DNA from: Marchantia polymorpha subsp. ruderalis
Taxonomy: Eukaryota > Streptophyta > Marchantiopsida > Marchantiales > Marchantiaceae
NCBI GenBank assembly: GCA_037833965.1
Contig: AP031355.1
Location: 4,179,501 to 4,243,500 of the forward strand
DNA: 64,000 bases
Reading direction: 5' to 3'
Shown: positions 33,653 through 47,121 of the stretch, piece after piece
Layout: each line of letters opens with the position of its first letter
Position numbering within the stretch: position 1 is the stretch's first letter
The notes under the pieces: generated by a model
Told to the model about the DNA's origin: nothing
Seen by the model: the letters and a program-made list of their open reading frames with translations, nothing else
Database searches by the model: none
Position numbers and translations under genes: made by a program

Positions 33653-34369
33653 ATGGGGCTTGTGCGTATCATGGGACCTGCGTGTTGCCATTTGGTTTTA
33701 TTGACGATATTCATACTGGTGGCAAGTCCTGTCCAAGCAGCTGATCCAGACCCCCTCCAGGATTTCTGTATCGCAGATCTTAGTCAGAAGTCGTTTTTCA
33801 ATGGCTACCCGTGCAAGGATCCCACAACAGCCGTGGTAGAAGACTTCATCTTCAAGGGCTTGAAAGATGCCAGCATCATATCAGATGAAAGTCCCTGGGG
33901 CGCAGCGGCAACTCTCGCCTTCGCCCGTCATTGGCCCGCTTTGAACACGCTCGGAGTTTCATTGGTGCGCCTTGATTTGATTCCAGGTGGTGTCATTGCG
34001 CCACACACTCACAACCTGGCCACTGAGCTTGTGTTCGTCACAGCGGGAGAGCTGTACATCGGATTCGTGGCCAACAGTGACGACGTCAGCGCTCCGAACA
34101 AGCTGTTCGCTGGGATGGTGAAGGCCGGAGAGGCGTTCGTTATCCCCAGAGGCCTGGTGCATTTCCAGATGAACAAAGGAACGATCAATGCTTCGACAAT
34201 CAACTTCCTCAACTCTCACAATCTGGGAATCTCATTTCTCCCTCTCACTCTGTTTGGAGCCCAGCCAGCTGTGGATCCGGCTCTGCTGGCGAGATCTTTC
34301 GCAGTCGATCAAACCGCACTGTCTGATCTGGCAGTTTTCTGGTCGCCATTCAGCAATGTGTTTGTGTAA
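33653..34369 (+). CDS. Germin-like protein 2 (cupin), 238 aa, intronless
   Basis: Close paralogue of GLP1 (about 14 replacements in 238 residues, most conservative). Signal peptide 1-29, Cys39 and Cys54, and metal ligands His118, His120, Glu125 and His170 are all conserved (PHTHNLATE; PRGLVHFQMN). Secreted Mn-cupin with possible SOD or oxalate oxidase activity, as known for the family. The coding region is intact. The native promoter upstream of the TATA-like box has been moved 17.5 kb away by the LTR nest; 240 bp of conserved 5' sequence remain. The nearest LTR end is the 5' end of U3 and its known TATA box reads away from the gene, so expression may be reduced or rewired. An AATAAA lies at 34609. 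Confidence 0.93.
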   Translation: MGLVRIMGPACCHLVLLTIFILVASPVQAADPDPLQDFCIADLSQKSFFNGYPCKDPTTAVVEDFIFKGLKDASIISDESPWGAAATLAFARHWPALNTLGVSLVRLDLIPGGVIAPHTHNLATELVFVTAGELYIGFVANSDDVSAPNKLFAGMVKAGEAFVIPRGLVHFQMNKGTINASTINFLNSHNLGISFLPLTLFGAQPAVDPALLARSFAVDQTALSDLAVFWSPFSNVFV

Positions 34370-34608
34370 GAGTTAGAAGCAGTATGGGCATCCATAAACT
34401 TTGCTAGACTGCGCTTGTACGAGGACATGGACATGACTGTAATTGTCAACGCACCTGAGTGTCCAGATTGCAACGATAACAAAGAGTAGCTTGGATTTCT
34501 GTTGGCCACCAAAATAATTGAAAGATAGAAAGATGGACGTGTAAATTGGGTTGTTTTCACGGAAAAGACTTCAAGAGGAAAGGGCATTGTTTAAATACAT
34601 AGCGAGGA

Positions 34609-34614
34609 AATAAA
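34609..34614 (+). promoter_or_regulatory. Possible polyadenylation signal of GLP2
   Basis: AATAAA conserved with the site after GLP1. Confidence 0.4.
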
Positions 34615-34900
34615 TCAGCTGCAGCTATATCTTCGAGCTACTTATTCTTACTCTACGCATTTTATGATCTGCATATCATATAAACACTTGATCGGCTTGA
34701 AATCTGGAGTCATATTGCTCACTGGCGAACAAAATGGAGCAGCCAACAAATGATCGATAGTTTTACACGTGAGTGCGAACTCTCCCTTCGCAGTAGCAGA
34801 TCTTCCGATTTCTTCTAATATTGCTAAAGTTCATGCTTCCGAATCGGTATAACTAGGGATCCACGATACTCCCAGAGACATGTCCACGGCAAATCCTTGT

Positions 34901-37900
34901 GACAAATCCTTTCTACGCTGCCCACAAGCCGTGAGTTCGGAGTTCATTTTAGGACTTGGTGAGCTTCTCATCCTTTTGGCTCTGTCCGAAAGTTAAGAGA
35001 ATAAATAGTTGCAGTTTAAAGGTCTCAGAACTCCCAAAGAGTCATGAACTGGAAAGTAAACAAAAAATGACCTGGAGAAGAACGGGGAATTCATGCAGTT
35101 CTCATGCGTGTCGTCAACGAACATCCATAATTGTACAAAACTACCTGAGCTTTGATCAGCATGAGAAGAAGACAAATATGCGGCCTAGATTTCCCATAGA
35201 CGATCTTCTTAACAAATTCAAGCATCCTAAAGAAAAAGAGCGATACATATGATGCTCTGTCGTTCTTAGAGATAAATCACTTAGTCTAGCGTTCCTCGTT
35301 GCAATGGACCAGTCAATAAGTTCACTGTCTGGGTTGTGAGATTATTGAAAATTCTTACACTTGAAAAACCGAACCCATACATTGAGTGCATATTACCACA
35401 TATCTATGATGTCTAGTAATACTCATCCATAATATTCTTTGTGAATCGCATATACGATATATTTCCTCCCACTGCTATCATAGGTAGGAAAAGGTGATCC
35501 TCAAAATTTTGATTTGAAGAACTACGGAATATATGGAACTATTCTGATACTATGAAGAGATGGGAGTAATCATTTCGAGTATGATTTTACATAATGATTT
35601 CTTCGCAAAACGTTATGAAATGGTGAGGATGAGATGCGGTAAAAGTAGGTGTATATGTATTTTTATCTCATCTCGGTAGGACTAAATAGATGATGTATTG
35701 GTCAGTGTCTTTCACCTAGCATGAGCATGTCCTGCCTACGGAAAGTTCCTCATGAATACATTTCATGCGTTTATAAAATGCACTGTGGTAAAAAAAATAT
35801 GGTAGATAAAACCATTGTTTTTTTCATTCTGAAGGTAGTACTAAGATTTTCAATGTGCTGTAAAGATTCACAAATTTTCAAAAACTTTTTAAGAATAATC
35901 CACCAGAACGAGAAGAATTAGCATGTACACTGAGAAAATTGACACTTGATATGATTACAGCTGGTGAATATGCAAGTCATCAAAAGAAGTCTGACTACGT
36001 GTAATCTTGACCTTGACGTCCCACAATCTCAAAAGAAGAATGTAATCCTCCTCATACCATAACTGCTGAGTTCTCAAGTGTGTGACATAGTCTAGCATTC
36101 ACGAGAGAATTGGCTAAAACCTTAGATGGATACAGAAATATTATTTTCTCCTCAATCCATGAGTTGAATTCCTTACATCCTCTTGATTACTCCGACTAGA
36201 ACATGCAGTGATTTGCATGTTTTCTGATTCTGTGTTCATCAAACCGGTTTTCCAAACAATTCTCCAGTCTCGAGTATTGTTTGCAGAACATTGACTTGTC
36301 ACCTTACAACTGGCATTCACTTTCAACTGTCAAAACTACATTATACCAATTATGTTCTCAATATGTACACATATCTGAAGACCATGCCATCCAAGGCACT
36401 TCGGGCATGTCAGCTGCAAATATCTACTTCAATAATCAGTTGTGCTTCTACTCGAACTTGTAATAAGTTCTTCAATGCTATATGCAGCCTCGTTACTTTG
36501 ATCATATATTTAATTGAACGAGTCTCAAGTCTGAACTACTAATAACTATAGATATCAATACATATTCGTGCCAAACTGGATGCTAAAATTTGAAACTCTA
36601 CATAATCGTCATGATAAGTCCATTCAGGAAAATGGAACATCAGCATTTCTGATCACTGTCACATGCACTTATCGAAATAGCACATCACAACTTGAAGTAT
36701 TACAATGAACATCAAACATTCGTAGCGTAGTCCGAGTGTTGGAGTTGATCTTGAAGTTTCCAATTTCACGGCTCGGTGGCATAATCTCTAATATTAAAGA
36801 TGATGTGGGTAATTGTGTTACAGCGTTAATTTTTTCACCAGCTCAATCCCACTGGTTCATATGAGCAGATATGTTCTTTTCAGTGTGCGATTGTAGTGAT
36901 TTGAAATTCGATACAGTATATTAAATTAAATTAAAAAGCTCCTAATTATGCAATATCAAGCCGATAATTAAATGATTCCCATGCTGTTTGAAGATTTTAG
37001 TGTTTATCTGATGTTATTAGCTTTCGCTCAACGAACATAACATACTCTGCAATCAACACAATCCACAAAAATATTCCAAAGCATGCATTTTCTTCTTCTC
37101 TTTGATACTAGTGAAATATATGGTAAATTAAAGATTGATGACCAGCACTTCCAGTATCCTTTCACATAACGCAAACGCCGTTAAGTGTGCTGGTTACTTA
37201 ACTATTTTCAGTCTCCACGTTAGAGAATATGCTATTATTGAATGACATCTATTGTGCCTCTAGAAAGAGTGGAATAACAAGGAAGCAGGCAACAGTTCCA
37301 ACGGATAAAGGAAAATCAGCAATGCCTAAGTGAATCTGATGCGCTTGTTGTGATAAAAGTGGAGTCTTCGTTCGCCCTTGATGCCACTATATCATAGAGA
37401 ATATCTGATCGGACCCAACGAGGTAGACAATGGCTACTTGATTCGAAGAAGAAGAAGATGCAGCAGCCTCGAATTTCAATTTTTTCAAACTTTGCACACG
37501 AGGCCAGGAACTAAGTCTCTTGTCGGCAGTCAAGAACCAGGGTAAGTGATTCTGTCCTCCACAACACGTGAATTCGGATTGGACTCCAGAAGCGTACGCA
37601 ATGTCACCAATATTGCAGATTCCTCTGGAGATAGCATCATGCTCTGGTTTCATCCGTTCTCACTGTGAGTTGAGCTTCGACAGATTTTCCTGAATCTTCC
37701 GGATGATGGACACAGTATACGAAGATGCGGAGTGATTTGGAGAAATCTTCTCTAGATTTCCCATGAACAAGAAGCTCTGACTTTACCCCATCTTCCATGG
37801 ATGAAGGCCAAAGTCAAAAGTCAGGAGAAGGGATGTACGACAGAATATACAGGAATTTGTGAAGAGAAAATTAGTAATGAGGAGCAGACATGTGCTACCA

Positions 37901-40900
37901 AATCATTGTGATGATGTCTCCCTCTAAAACTTAATATCATAATCAGCGAGATTTTCTTTGTTGATATAAATGATCCTGAAGTGTCTATATGTATTGAAGT
38001 ATGATGAGATTTCGGTGACGAATGAGGTTGTGAATGAGGTTGTCGCGTGAAACCTTCGAGAAATTCTTCGATGCATAACAAACCAATACAGAATGAAGCA
38101 ACAGCATGACGCGTGATCCAAAAACGGTCTTCGCTCATTTCTGCTTATGCCTCCTAGGTGCTGGAAAGGATGAAGATACTTCAGGGGACTAACTTCTTCT
38201 GAGAAGTAGCCAAAAGTCCTTGCAACTCTCTCCGACAACTCTTTTTAACCATCTTCTCTAAGACCCAACATCCGAGGCTGATGGATTGATAAGATCCATC
38301 TAGTAGATCAGCAACGAAAAAAAAGGAATCACTACTTCGAGCAGAATCACGCACAAGGTCTCTGAGTCGATCAGTCTCTGCTCTTCGGTCGCACCAAAGA
38401 TGAAGCAACCGCCATCGATTTAGTAGGTCTCACGATCGTCATCGGGGCACCCTTAAGACTTCTCGATAATCTACGCCAAGCTCCAATATTCAGTATCCTG
38501 ACATACCAAAACGATCGATCAGTCGGATCGAGAACCTGGGCGTCTTGTCCAATGATCTACCTCGAGCTGTAAGATTGTGATTTGTACCACTGAGCACTCA
38601 CAAACTGAAGGTGACAAGTTGCCCTGGCCATGGATCCAGGGCAACAGTCAGGGCTGAGCAGGCGACGATGAGCTTGTTCAGAGGACTTGACATGCGCAGG
38701 CCCACTGGGGCCATTGGGCGTGCGCATGACGAGGCTTCCGAAACTCATGGACAAATGTATGAATCTGCTCATGAAGGGGACGGGAAGAAGGGCTTGATGT
38801 TGACTCGGGCATGGCTCCTAGCAGCTGCGCATGAGCCCCACCCTCAAATTCAGCTGGACTTGTGTGCCATCGCCATCTCCATGACCTGCCTGGTTTGTCC
38901 TGCCGATTTAAGCCAGATCCCCTCATGCACGAGGATAGTCGATGTATTTCGCGTTAATTTCTGATGAGAGATAGGGATTGGAGATTAGTAGGCAAAAGGA
39001 ATGGACACAACTGCAATCCACCTCCTCCCACTCGATGACGTCTGTGCACCTCTAATAATCCACTTTGATTCACCATAGCTGGATACTGGCATTTCTAGTT
39101 TAAATGAAGCTCTGTTTACTGCATTTGTATGCACATTAGAAAGTATTTGTGCTAGATGGGATACAACCTAGGCTCTTGTGAACTATAACCTCATTATTTC
39201 TGAGTTCTGACGTCTACAAGGAACTAAGGTACACAGTTAGGGTAAGAAATATGGGGCTCATGCATGTGAAACACATTTGGGTACATGGCTCACAATGTAC
39301 TTTGGCCATAAAGTGAACAAACTCATTTAAGATGGCCTAAATATTAGATCAAATATTTTTATAATGAGGCATGCAGACAAAGATACTTAAAATATCTACT
39401 GTCGTACACAAATTTCAAAACCCTTTCAAATGATGATCAAAGAGAGAAACGAGATTCAGTTGTAAAAACATAGTTTTGAAAATTAAAGTCCATAACTTGA
39501 CATGATTTACTAGTCTTTCTATAGATAAATATAAATGTGTGATTACCAAGAGATTGTCAACTACCAACTAAATCCGGATTGATTCCAATCCGGACTTATA
39601 TTAAAAAATATTCTAATGTAAAATGATAGCATCGGCAAAGTCAAACTATCATAGGTACAATATTTGGCTTTAAATTTGAACCCCAAAACAAAATTCATAT
39701 TAAAATATTTTTATGTATTCATCGTTGCTTTGATATTTCAAATTTTCTCACTAAATCTAATGAAACTATGATTTCATTTAAATAATAGAAGATATTTATA
39801 AATTTGGGAAAAAAAATATTCTTATTTCAGAAAAGAAAATTAATAATAAAAAATGTAAAATTCACAACATGTAACAAGTAATCATGTGACAAAATACAAC
39901 TATATATATCATATACTTAAAATCAAACCAATTGAGAGAAAATCTATAATGAACATTGGATCATTCAAAATGCATTTAACTTTTTACATCTGAGTCTGTG
40001 AATTTAAATCAGTATTATTTCTTTAATAAAATAATTTTTTTACAAGTCTTTTATGAATAATTTAAATAATTTATAATAATACATATTTATACAAAAATGA
40101 TACCCTCACAAAAAAAATGGATCAAATTTATATTAATGTTTAATGTATACACATTATGAATCTTAATGTAAACATAAAATATCACATATTTTATAATAGA
40201 GATATTAATTAGGATTTGATTATGTGATTGGATTTTACAAGATTCAATAGAGCAAAAAATCTTATGATAAAATGCTAATTTGCATCAAAATTCAAAAGTT
40301 TATCTGTTGAAACTTTATGATCACTTAGATGCTCCAATTACTGAAAGATAATTCATCACCATCTTTCACTCAAAGCATCAAGATCATATCAATGGACAAT
40401 AACAGTATTCTTGTCAAAACGTTTAATTAATTGTGTGAAATGATTACAATGTGTACATAGACATTTGGTGTTAAAATTCGATTAGAATGTCAATCATTTT
40501 GATATGGATAACGTGATAGTTATGTAACGGATCGTTATATGCACAGTTCAAATGATGAAGCTTTTATGTGTAGGAATTTTTTCAAAGTTGAATAGTTATT
40601 TAATGAATTAATGAATCCAAAACATACTAGACATGAAAAATATTTTTTACTAGCAACATTACTTTTATATGTACAATGGAATGATTTTCATTATAAATTT
40701 ATTATCACTTCGTTAAACACAAAGAAATGGAAATGAATCTGTTCTAAATATCCAATTAAAGATGATTTGTGATTTATATGCAGTACCTTAAATAAAGATT
40801 GAGAAATTGGTAATCAATCAAGTACTCAATGGAATCTACTGTCTGCTATAAACCAGATTGCTCATAATCCTTCACACCACTTCTACCTTGACTTAGATTG

Positions 40901-41100
40901 TCAAGCAACCAAATACACAACTCTTCGATGTACAACATAAGATTATTGTTGTAGGTATTTATAATGCTCGAATTTAACTAGTTTGAAGTCGGTTCCAAGA
41001 ATCATACCAAATGAACAATATAAATCCACATATCATACATCTGGTTTTAAATCAAATCGATTCCTGTAGAGCGTTGTATTAATCCTGGTGTGAAAAATAG
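34901..41100. other. AT-rich gene-poor DNA
   Basis: No ORF here shows a motif I recognise. A more GC-rich part (38400-38960) has overlapping ORFs on both strands, which suggests composition rather than coding. 39300-40900 is very AT-rich and looks like long-decayed sequence. Confidence 0.5.
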
Positions 41101-41146
41101 TAATCATTATAGGGGAATGCTAGTTATCACTCACTTAACGGCTAAC

Positions 41147-41176
41147 TAACGTGAGGGCTAATTATCCCTCACGTTA
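41147..41176. repeat. Short inverted repeat (11-bp arms, 8-nt loop)
   Basis: TAACGTGAGGG and CCCTCACGTTA around an 8-nt centre. A related CCCTAAGTGAGGG segment follows at 41281-41293, so this may be part of a small MITE. Confidence 0.6.
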
Positions 41177-44100
41177 GTATACGCGATCGAATACCTACCC
41201 TGATTGTTGCTCATCCAACGAACTTATAAACCCGCATCTACCCATGAGAGAATAGTTTGGAATAGAATGATTACTAATTAGCCCTAAGTGAGGGATAATT
41301 GGCCACTCCACTTTTATAATGCTCATATTAAACTGAGAATATGGCATCTTCACATGCTGCATTGCAATGGTTTGTGACGAAGATGACTGGCCAATTGTGT
41401 CGACCACTCCAGTGCAAAGTTCATGAATCACAGTCGACAAACCGTGGCCCTCATGAAGCTCGTTGGAGTCATGAATCCCTGGAAGATTGATCTTCTGTAG
41501 ACTTCCTTTTCGATCGCACTCATGCCGAAACCTTCAACTTGTCCAACTTCTAAAAAGTAAACCGGTCCACTCCACCACAGCGAACAAGAAAGCGAAATGC
41601 TCGAAAAGAATGACACGATGACGTTCTCAGCTGCTTGTATCGCCCGTGAGAGGAGGATCTTCCAATAGAATCAAAGCAGAAGAAAAGCGACGGAAGGGAC
41701 GGGGTAGACACGGCTGATGCGGACGCATCCATGAGAAGAAAGGAATTTCACAGAGCGAGAAGAAAGGAATTTCGCAGTTCGAGCGAGACGAGAATGTTCG
41801 GCCCCTCGACGTCCTTCCTTGCTTGGGCATGGCGTCGGCAGTTAGTCACTAGGGGGCGATTCAAACAATCCTCGAGCGGGCCTCGTGGCGACTATCCCTG
41901 AGGCTGACGCTGAGTCGCGTCCTCTGGTCCGTCCGGTGGCTTCCTGGTCCTCACGATGATCCACGGGCCGCTCAGTTGCCGACAGCAGCTCCATCTCTGC
42001 AGTCGGTAGCTCGAAGGGAATCTCGATTCCTCGCCCCTCGGATAAAGCAGACTCATGCCGCGAAACGACCCGTTCTTCCCCTTGTTTGTGCATGACACGT
42101 GGTAGGACCCAGTGAGTCATGGCTCTGACCGGTGCCCCAGGGGCCAGGCCGAGTTTTTCTCACAGCCCTCTCTGCTTGTTAAGGACAGCCGCACAAATCA
42201 TGGTCTCGTCTCTCCTACGAACAGAATTCCACTCGTTAATATGTTTATGCTTTAAACTCCCTTTGTCGAGAAATCTCGCAGATACTTTTATTCCTGAATG
42301 GAAACTTAACTTCAGATTATTTCCTTAGTATGTTCGGTTCTTGCTCGTGTTGGTGAACGAACGTCATTGTGCACATCGAATTTGGAAAATATTTCCCTAT
42401 CACAGAAAATCATCGTGAAAGTCCTTCCAGCTGCTTAAAAGAATGAAGTTATATATCAGGATATGCTGAAATGACATATATCAGGAAGTCTCAGGTCATT
42501 CCCCTGCACCGAGAAAGATGATAGCGGAATGCAATCTGCACAATTTGGATGTTATCGTTTAATTTGTGCACATGCGCCCGACGAAAAAATGCACTGGACA
42601 AACTTTAAGATTCTTACCGTAACGTGACATCGAGTGAATTTTGAACTCACACTCTTTCAGTACGGTAAAGCCATTCGACTTGGCATGTTCGTTGCACAGA
42701 AACGGACCTGATATTCGTGTCAATATCCCGGTGCGGTTTTATTTTATATATTTTCCAACTTCGACTTGATCTATGGGCGAGGAGAAGAGCCGCTTTTACC
42801 TCGAGAAAATGCCATTCCCATCATCGTGGAGAGGTCTATAGTTAGATGTCTCTTTCCTCGGCCTGGGCAAAAGTGACGTTAATTGTACCATCCTGGAGCG
42901 TGGGCTTTTTTCTAGCGTTTCTTGTTCTCATCTGAAGTTAATATTCGGAGTCCTGCGTTTCGTACTCCTCCGGACACGTTGCTCCATCGCTCTGCCCAGG
43001 GCCTGACACGTGGAGAGATTGACTCGGCACCCCTGGGACTTTGACAGTCTACATTGTAAGGTAGGGTACCTTCCTTAACTCAGGGGTTGGGAGGGATGGT
43101 CACCGGAGCCTGTTTTATGGCCATCCCTTGAGTTTTGTCTGCTTCTTTGGCATCACATCGCACGGTGGGCGTTTTTCTGTGTCGTTTTGTTGCTTATGTA
43201 TTGTATAATATCATGGGGACATCTTTGACGCAGGAGGAGGAAGGATGAGTCTTCATCGATGTCAACCTGGACAAGACGCTAATAATCTGATCTGGAAACG
43301 ATTAATAGCTTTAATCAAACGAGAAATATGATGTTGGCATTCAGCTGGACTAGCTGGCAGACAAAAGTAGAAGAAGAGACCATCATGTTAAATTCTATTC
43401 ACAGATGCAAATGTGGAAGAATCAAGATACAATAGAATGAGTGCCAATCTAGTACTACTATCCACGCGATTGGAGGAAACAGACTTGCAGAGAAAATGGC
43501 AGATTGCGTACCGTCAATCACGTCATCATGGAAGCCATCTGATTTTGAGTTGCAAGATGAGCAAGCCCAAGTTGAACAGAATAGAGCAGGGAAGAAATAT
43601 GTACGTGCTGCAATTATTGTGCCTCTACCCTCCCATATTCATGCCGTCAGTGTCAAAGTAAGATCTGAAAATAACTAGACGATCAAAATTAACTCGCAGC
43701 TTCGATCTGGTTGAAACTTTAAAAGGTAAAGCTTGACTAAGTACAAGAGTGAGTTATATACATGCTATGTGCAAACATCAAATGTAAACTAATTTTTTTT
43801 TCTTTTACGGGTGCAGGAGATCTACACAAATTTAATCGAACGAATATCATTTTGATATGTTTTGAAACAAGATCAAAACATTGCGTTCAATTTGAGTCAG
43901 CAAGAAAAATATTGACGATTTTTTGTGTTTTATCTTTGTTCAAGGAACTCATTCAGAATTGTAATTTTTGAGTTGAGAAATTAGTTTTATTAATTCTGTG
44001 GAACCTAGAGTATCGTCGTCATCTTTCTAAAATGATGAAAAATCATTCTTGAATGTTACATGCATCCATTGGATATGAGAGTAGAAAGCTTACTCATATG
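41177..44100. other. Intergenic region, no supported gene
   Basis: GC-richer stretches (41440-42200, 42860-43100) contain short ORFs on both strands without recognisable domains. A 25-bp unit (AGAAAGGAATTTC) is duplicated near 41737-41780. Confidence 0.45.
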
Positions 44101-44152
44101 GATGTCTTATCATAGCGGCTATGATAAGACATCAGGCTATGACATAGCCTGA
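44101..44152. repeat. Two adjacent perfect palindromes
   Basis: GATGTCTTATCATAG at 44101-44115 and its complement at 44119-44133 enclose a 3-nt loop. Directly adjoining, TCAGGCTATG (44132-44141) and CATAGCCTGA (44143-44152) enclose one base. Confidence 0.85.
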
Positions 44153-44702
44153 TACTTTTGCTCATTCATATACGCCATTCCCAGTTCATGGAGCTTCTAG
44201 TACACGCCTTAGGCCTACTTGTCATCCATGTATTGCCAGCTAGGATCCAAGTGCAGTCATTCTATCGGTAAGTACATCCTCCACACGTTGCTTTTGCACC
44301 TCCAATTTCATGGCAGGCTTACATAGGTCTTTATCCCACATCATAAAACAGTAGCAACACTTGGCAACTGCACTGAATAGTGTCATGCATAATCTCACCG
44401 TCCAGGAATTTTACTTTGAACTTGTGCCTCCCATGAATATTACTCTCATCTCCTTCTCTATGTGGAAAAACTGTGTCCTTGTGCTGAGCAAGTAATGAAC
44501 GATCCATCTGTAGGACAATGATGGCACATGATTTGTAGAGAACTTTCTACCATATCACACACCCGCAACCATGATCTGTAGTGGCCCCCTTGTCAAGGAG
44601 AGAGCACAACTTGAAAGAAGGTGCGAACAAGAGGCGTACAGCGGAAGTGGGTGGACAAATTCGAGCTAGAAGAAACAAAACCATGCCCCAAAAACAAAAC
44701 GT

Positions 44703-45214
44703 ATGATAATGAATTTCAATACTGCAAATCGATGAAAACCGTCGAAGAAAAATCAGATTTAGATTGTATTAAATAGAGCTTTTCGTAGAACGGCTTGCAT
44801 CTCACAGAAGATAACACCACCCACCGTCATGTAATGATAACGAATTACATTAAAAATTCAGCATTTCTATCAATGAATGAATAAGCACAAGCTTGAATGA
44901 AAAGAATGATTTGATGCAAATCGATGAAATCGTCGAAGAAAAAATTTGGAGGATTAGATAGCATTTTTTCATAGAACGGTTTGCATCTGACACAAGAAAA
45001 TACCACCCACCGTCATGGAATGAAAACGATTTACATTAAAGATTCAGCTTTTCTATCAATGGATGAATAAGCAGAAGCTTGAATGAAGAGAATGATTTAA
45101 TGCAAACCGATGAAAATCGTGGAAGAAAAAATTGGAGGATTATTGGAGGAAAAAATTGGAGGAAAAAATTAAGAGAACGGCTTGCATCTCACATGAGAAA
45201 ATACCACCCACCGT
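44703..45214. repeat. Tandem repeat, ~190 bp unit, about 2.7 copies
   Basis: Marked by GATGAAAACCGTCGAAG at 44731 and variants at 44923 and 45109, and by AACGGCTTGCATCTCAC-like and ACCACCCACCGT segments. The third copy is shortened and carries a small GGAGGAAAAAATT repeat. Its end grades into single-copy DNA. Confidence 0.8.
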
Positions 45215-45895
45215 GAACGAGTGGAAAACTGTCGACACCACGCAAAAGAACAAGAATCTGTCCTGTTGGCGTGTCTTTCACCGGCTGCTTGCAAGAGTGA
45301 ACATGATGCCCAAGTCCAATCATCGACAAACCGTGGACCGCGGCTCCCGTCCTCACCATCGACCAGACAGACCATGGTTAAGTATGGTGGGGCCAGCGGT
45401 GAGTCCAGCATGGCCAAAGCGACAAGCATTCCCGCCAATTGTATCCTTGTTGTCCTTACGAACAGTGACACATCCCTCGCGACATGGGCCGTCGGATGGC
45501 CTCGAGCGCAGCGACCACCCTCGATCCCAGAACATCCTAACTTTAGTCTTCTCAGGTTCGCCCAAAAGGTCCGCGAGCTCAGGCAAGTAACCCCAGTAAC
45601 CCCCTCGGGAACCCGAGTTAGCGTCGGAACCGTGGCGCCCACTGAAGTGCATAAATGCGTACGAGAGTTGCGGTTCTCCTTCGTCACTCACAGCCTTCCT
45701 CCTTGGGTAGGGTTGTAGTACCGGTGTACCGTTGTGAGTAAGAAAGACACATCGATCGACGCTTAGAAGAATCAGGAGGGAGGGATTTGGGCCCAGTACT
45801 CATCAGATCAGATCGCACAATTACTCGGTTGGTCGAGGCACCCAGTCTCGCGAGAGGGAGGGAGAGAGCAGGGAGGGCAGGCAGTTGACAGATCG

Positions 45896-45897
<2 letters not shown>

Positions 45898-45929
<32 letters not shown>
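45898..45929 (+). repeat. GA microsatellite upstream of the DUF3537 gene
   Basis: About 16 GA units inside a purine-rich tract (45850-45990), 1.2 kb before the start codon. GA tracts near plant promoters or 5' UTRs can bind GAGA-type factors (BPC proteins). The region 45930-47121 is probably promoter and 5' UTR. Confidence 0.6.
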
Positions 45930-45932
<3 letters not shown>

Positions 45933-47121
45933 TCTGAGAAACGAGTCGAAGAGAGAGGAGGGAGGTAGGAGGAAGGAGGACGAGGGGGGAGGAGAGAAGA
46001 TTTGAAATGGGAAGGTTACTGCAAGGGGTGGCGACGCTGATCCAGGGGTTTAGGATGTTGAGGATGCACATGCCACATATTGCGCACTTTTTGCTCAGGC
46101 GATATCTTCTGCTTTCTCTGTGAAATCGGGCCCTTCCGTCGTTGCGGTGCAGCGAGGTCCAATTGGAGTCCAGGAGGAGTAGTTCGGGTTTAGGATAGTT
46201 CGGTCGTGCTGCGCCGCGTCGGGTGCGGGTTTACAGAAGTTCCGGGTTCTCTCCGGGAAAAAAATTTAGTGGGATACGGGGTTCTCTCTCTTTCTAGGCT
46301 AGGCTAGGTGGCCCTCTTTGTCACTGGCATGTTCGAACTTATGCCAGGTCCGATTCTCGAATTCTCTCATCCCCTCGGGCGTAAGAAACTTGTCGGTAAG
46401 ACGCGAAGCGACGGACTCAGATCAGGTGGATCTGCGCGGCTCATGTGTATAGTCCAGTCGGACAGCGGCGAGTACAACGTGAGGTCCTCTGATCTTTTTG
46501 ACCTGCTTGAAGCCTCGGGCTAAATGCATGGCGTGAAGCTAGTCATCTGCCATGTGCGCTTCAAGCTTAAGCTTCGGCGACTGCAATTCGGTGGCGGCGT
46601 TTGACTCTCCCAACGACGATTGTACACACAATTGTACACCTTTTCTTTCTCTAGTGGCAGTTTCTTACCAAAATATTTCCGCGGTCCGAGAATTCAGACT
46701 TGGCTTTCTTGCCCGCCCACCAATTTAACAGGTCGTTTTACTGACATTTGCTTGCCTTTCGAGCTGGAACTGGACCTTTAACAATTTTGCGTAGTTTGCA
46801 GAGGCCTGTCTGCTGGCCAACTTACCCTTTCTAGTCCCTGCTCTTTAGCCTCCAGAGACATCACTCGAAGAATGGGATTGCGCTGCTTCTCGACAGTACA
46901 GAGGAATTCGATGATTGCAGCGTCGTCCGTGATCAGTGCTTATTCGCCTTTCGTCGGTCCCATACATCTCCCTCGGAGGTTGATGCTCGTTCCAGCTGCA
47001 GTGGGAGAGTTTTCCGCCGAACCTTCGTGACAATCGGTCCGAGTTCCTCTCATGCATACAATTCTAGTCTGCACAGAGTGCTGGATTTGATCGGCGAGGA
47101 GGGTCTCTCCGCGCCGAGAAT

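Larger units (their letters stand above)
14995..34900 (+). repeat. GLP duplication unit, copy 2 (split by LTR nest)
   Basis: Left part 14995-15892 and right part 33413-34900 match copy 1 at 9775-12150 colinearly. Between them lies the 17.5 kb LTR nest. The sequence continues from one side of the nest to the other exactly as in copy 1, so the insertion came after the duplication. Confidence 0.85.

Noticed and set aside
38611-38964. 117-codon ORF with a GC-richer composition
   Set aside because: No domain, and a competing ORF on the opposite strand. Not enough support.
41627-42120. Minus-strand ORFs that might be a retrotransposon fragment
   Set aside because: Charged, low-complexity sequence without gag, zinc-finger or RT motifs.
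45132-45718. Overlapping ORFs of 112-172 codons on both strands
   Set aside because: Three frames are open at once in GC-rich sequence next to a tandem repeat; no protein family recognised.
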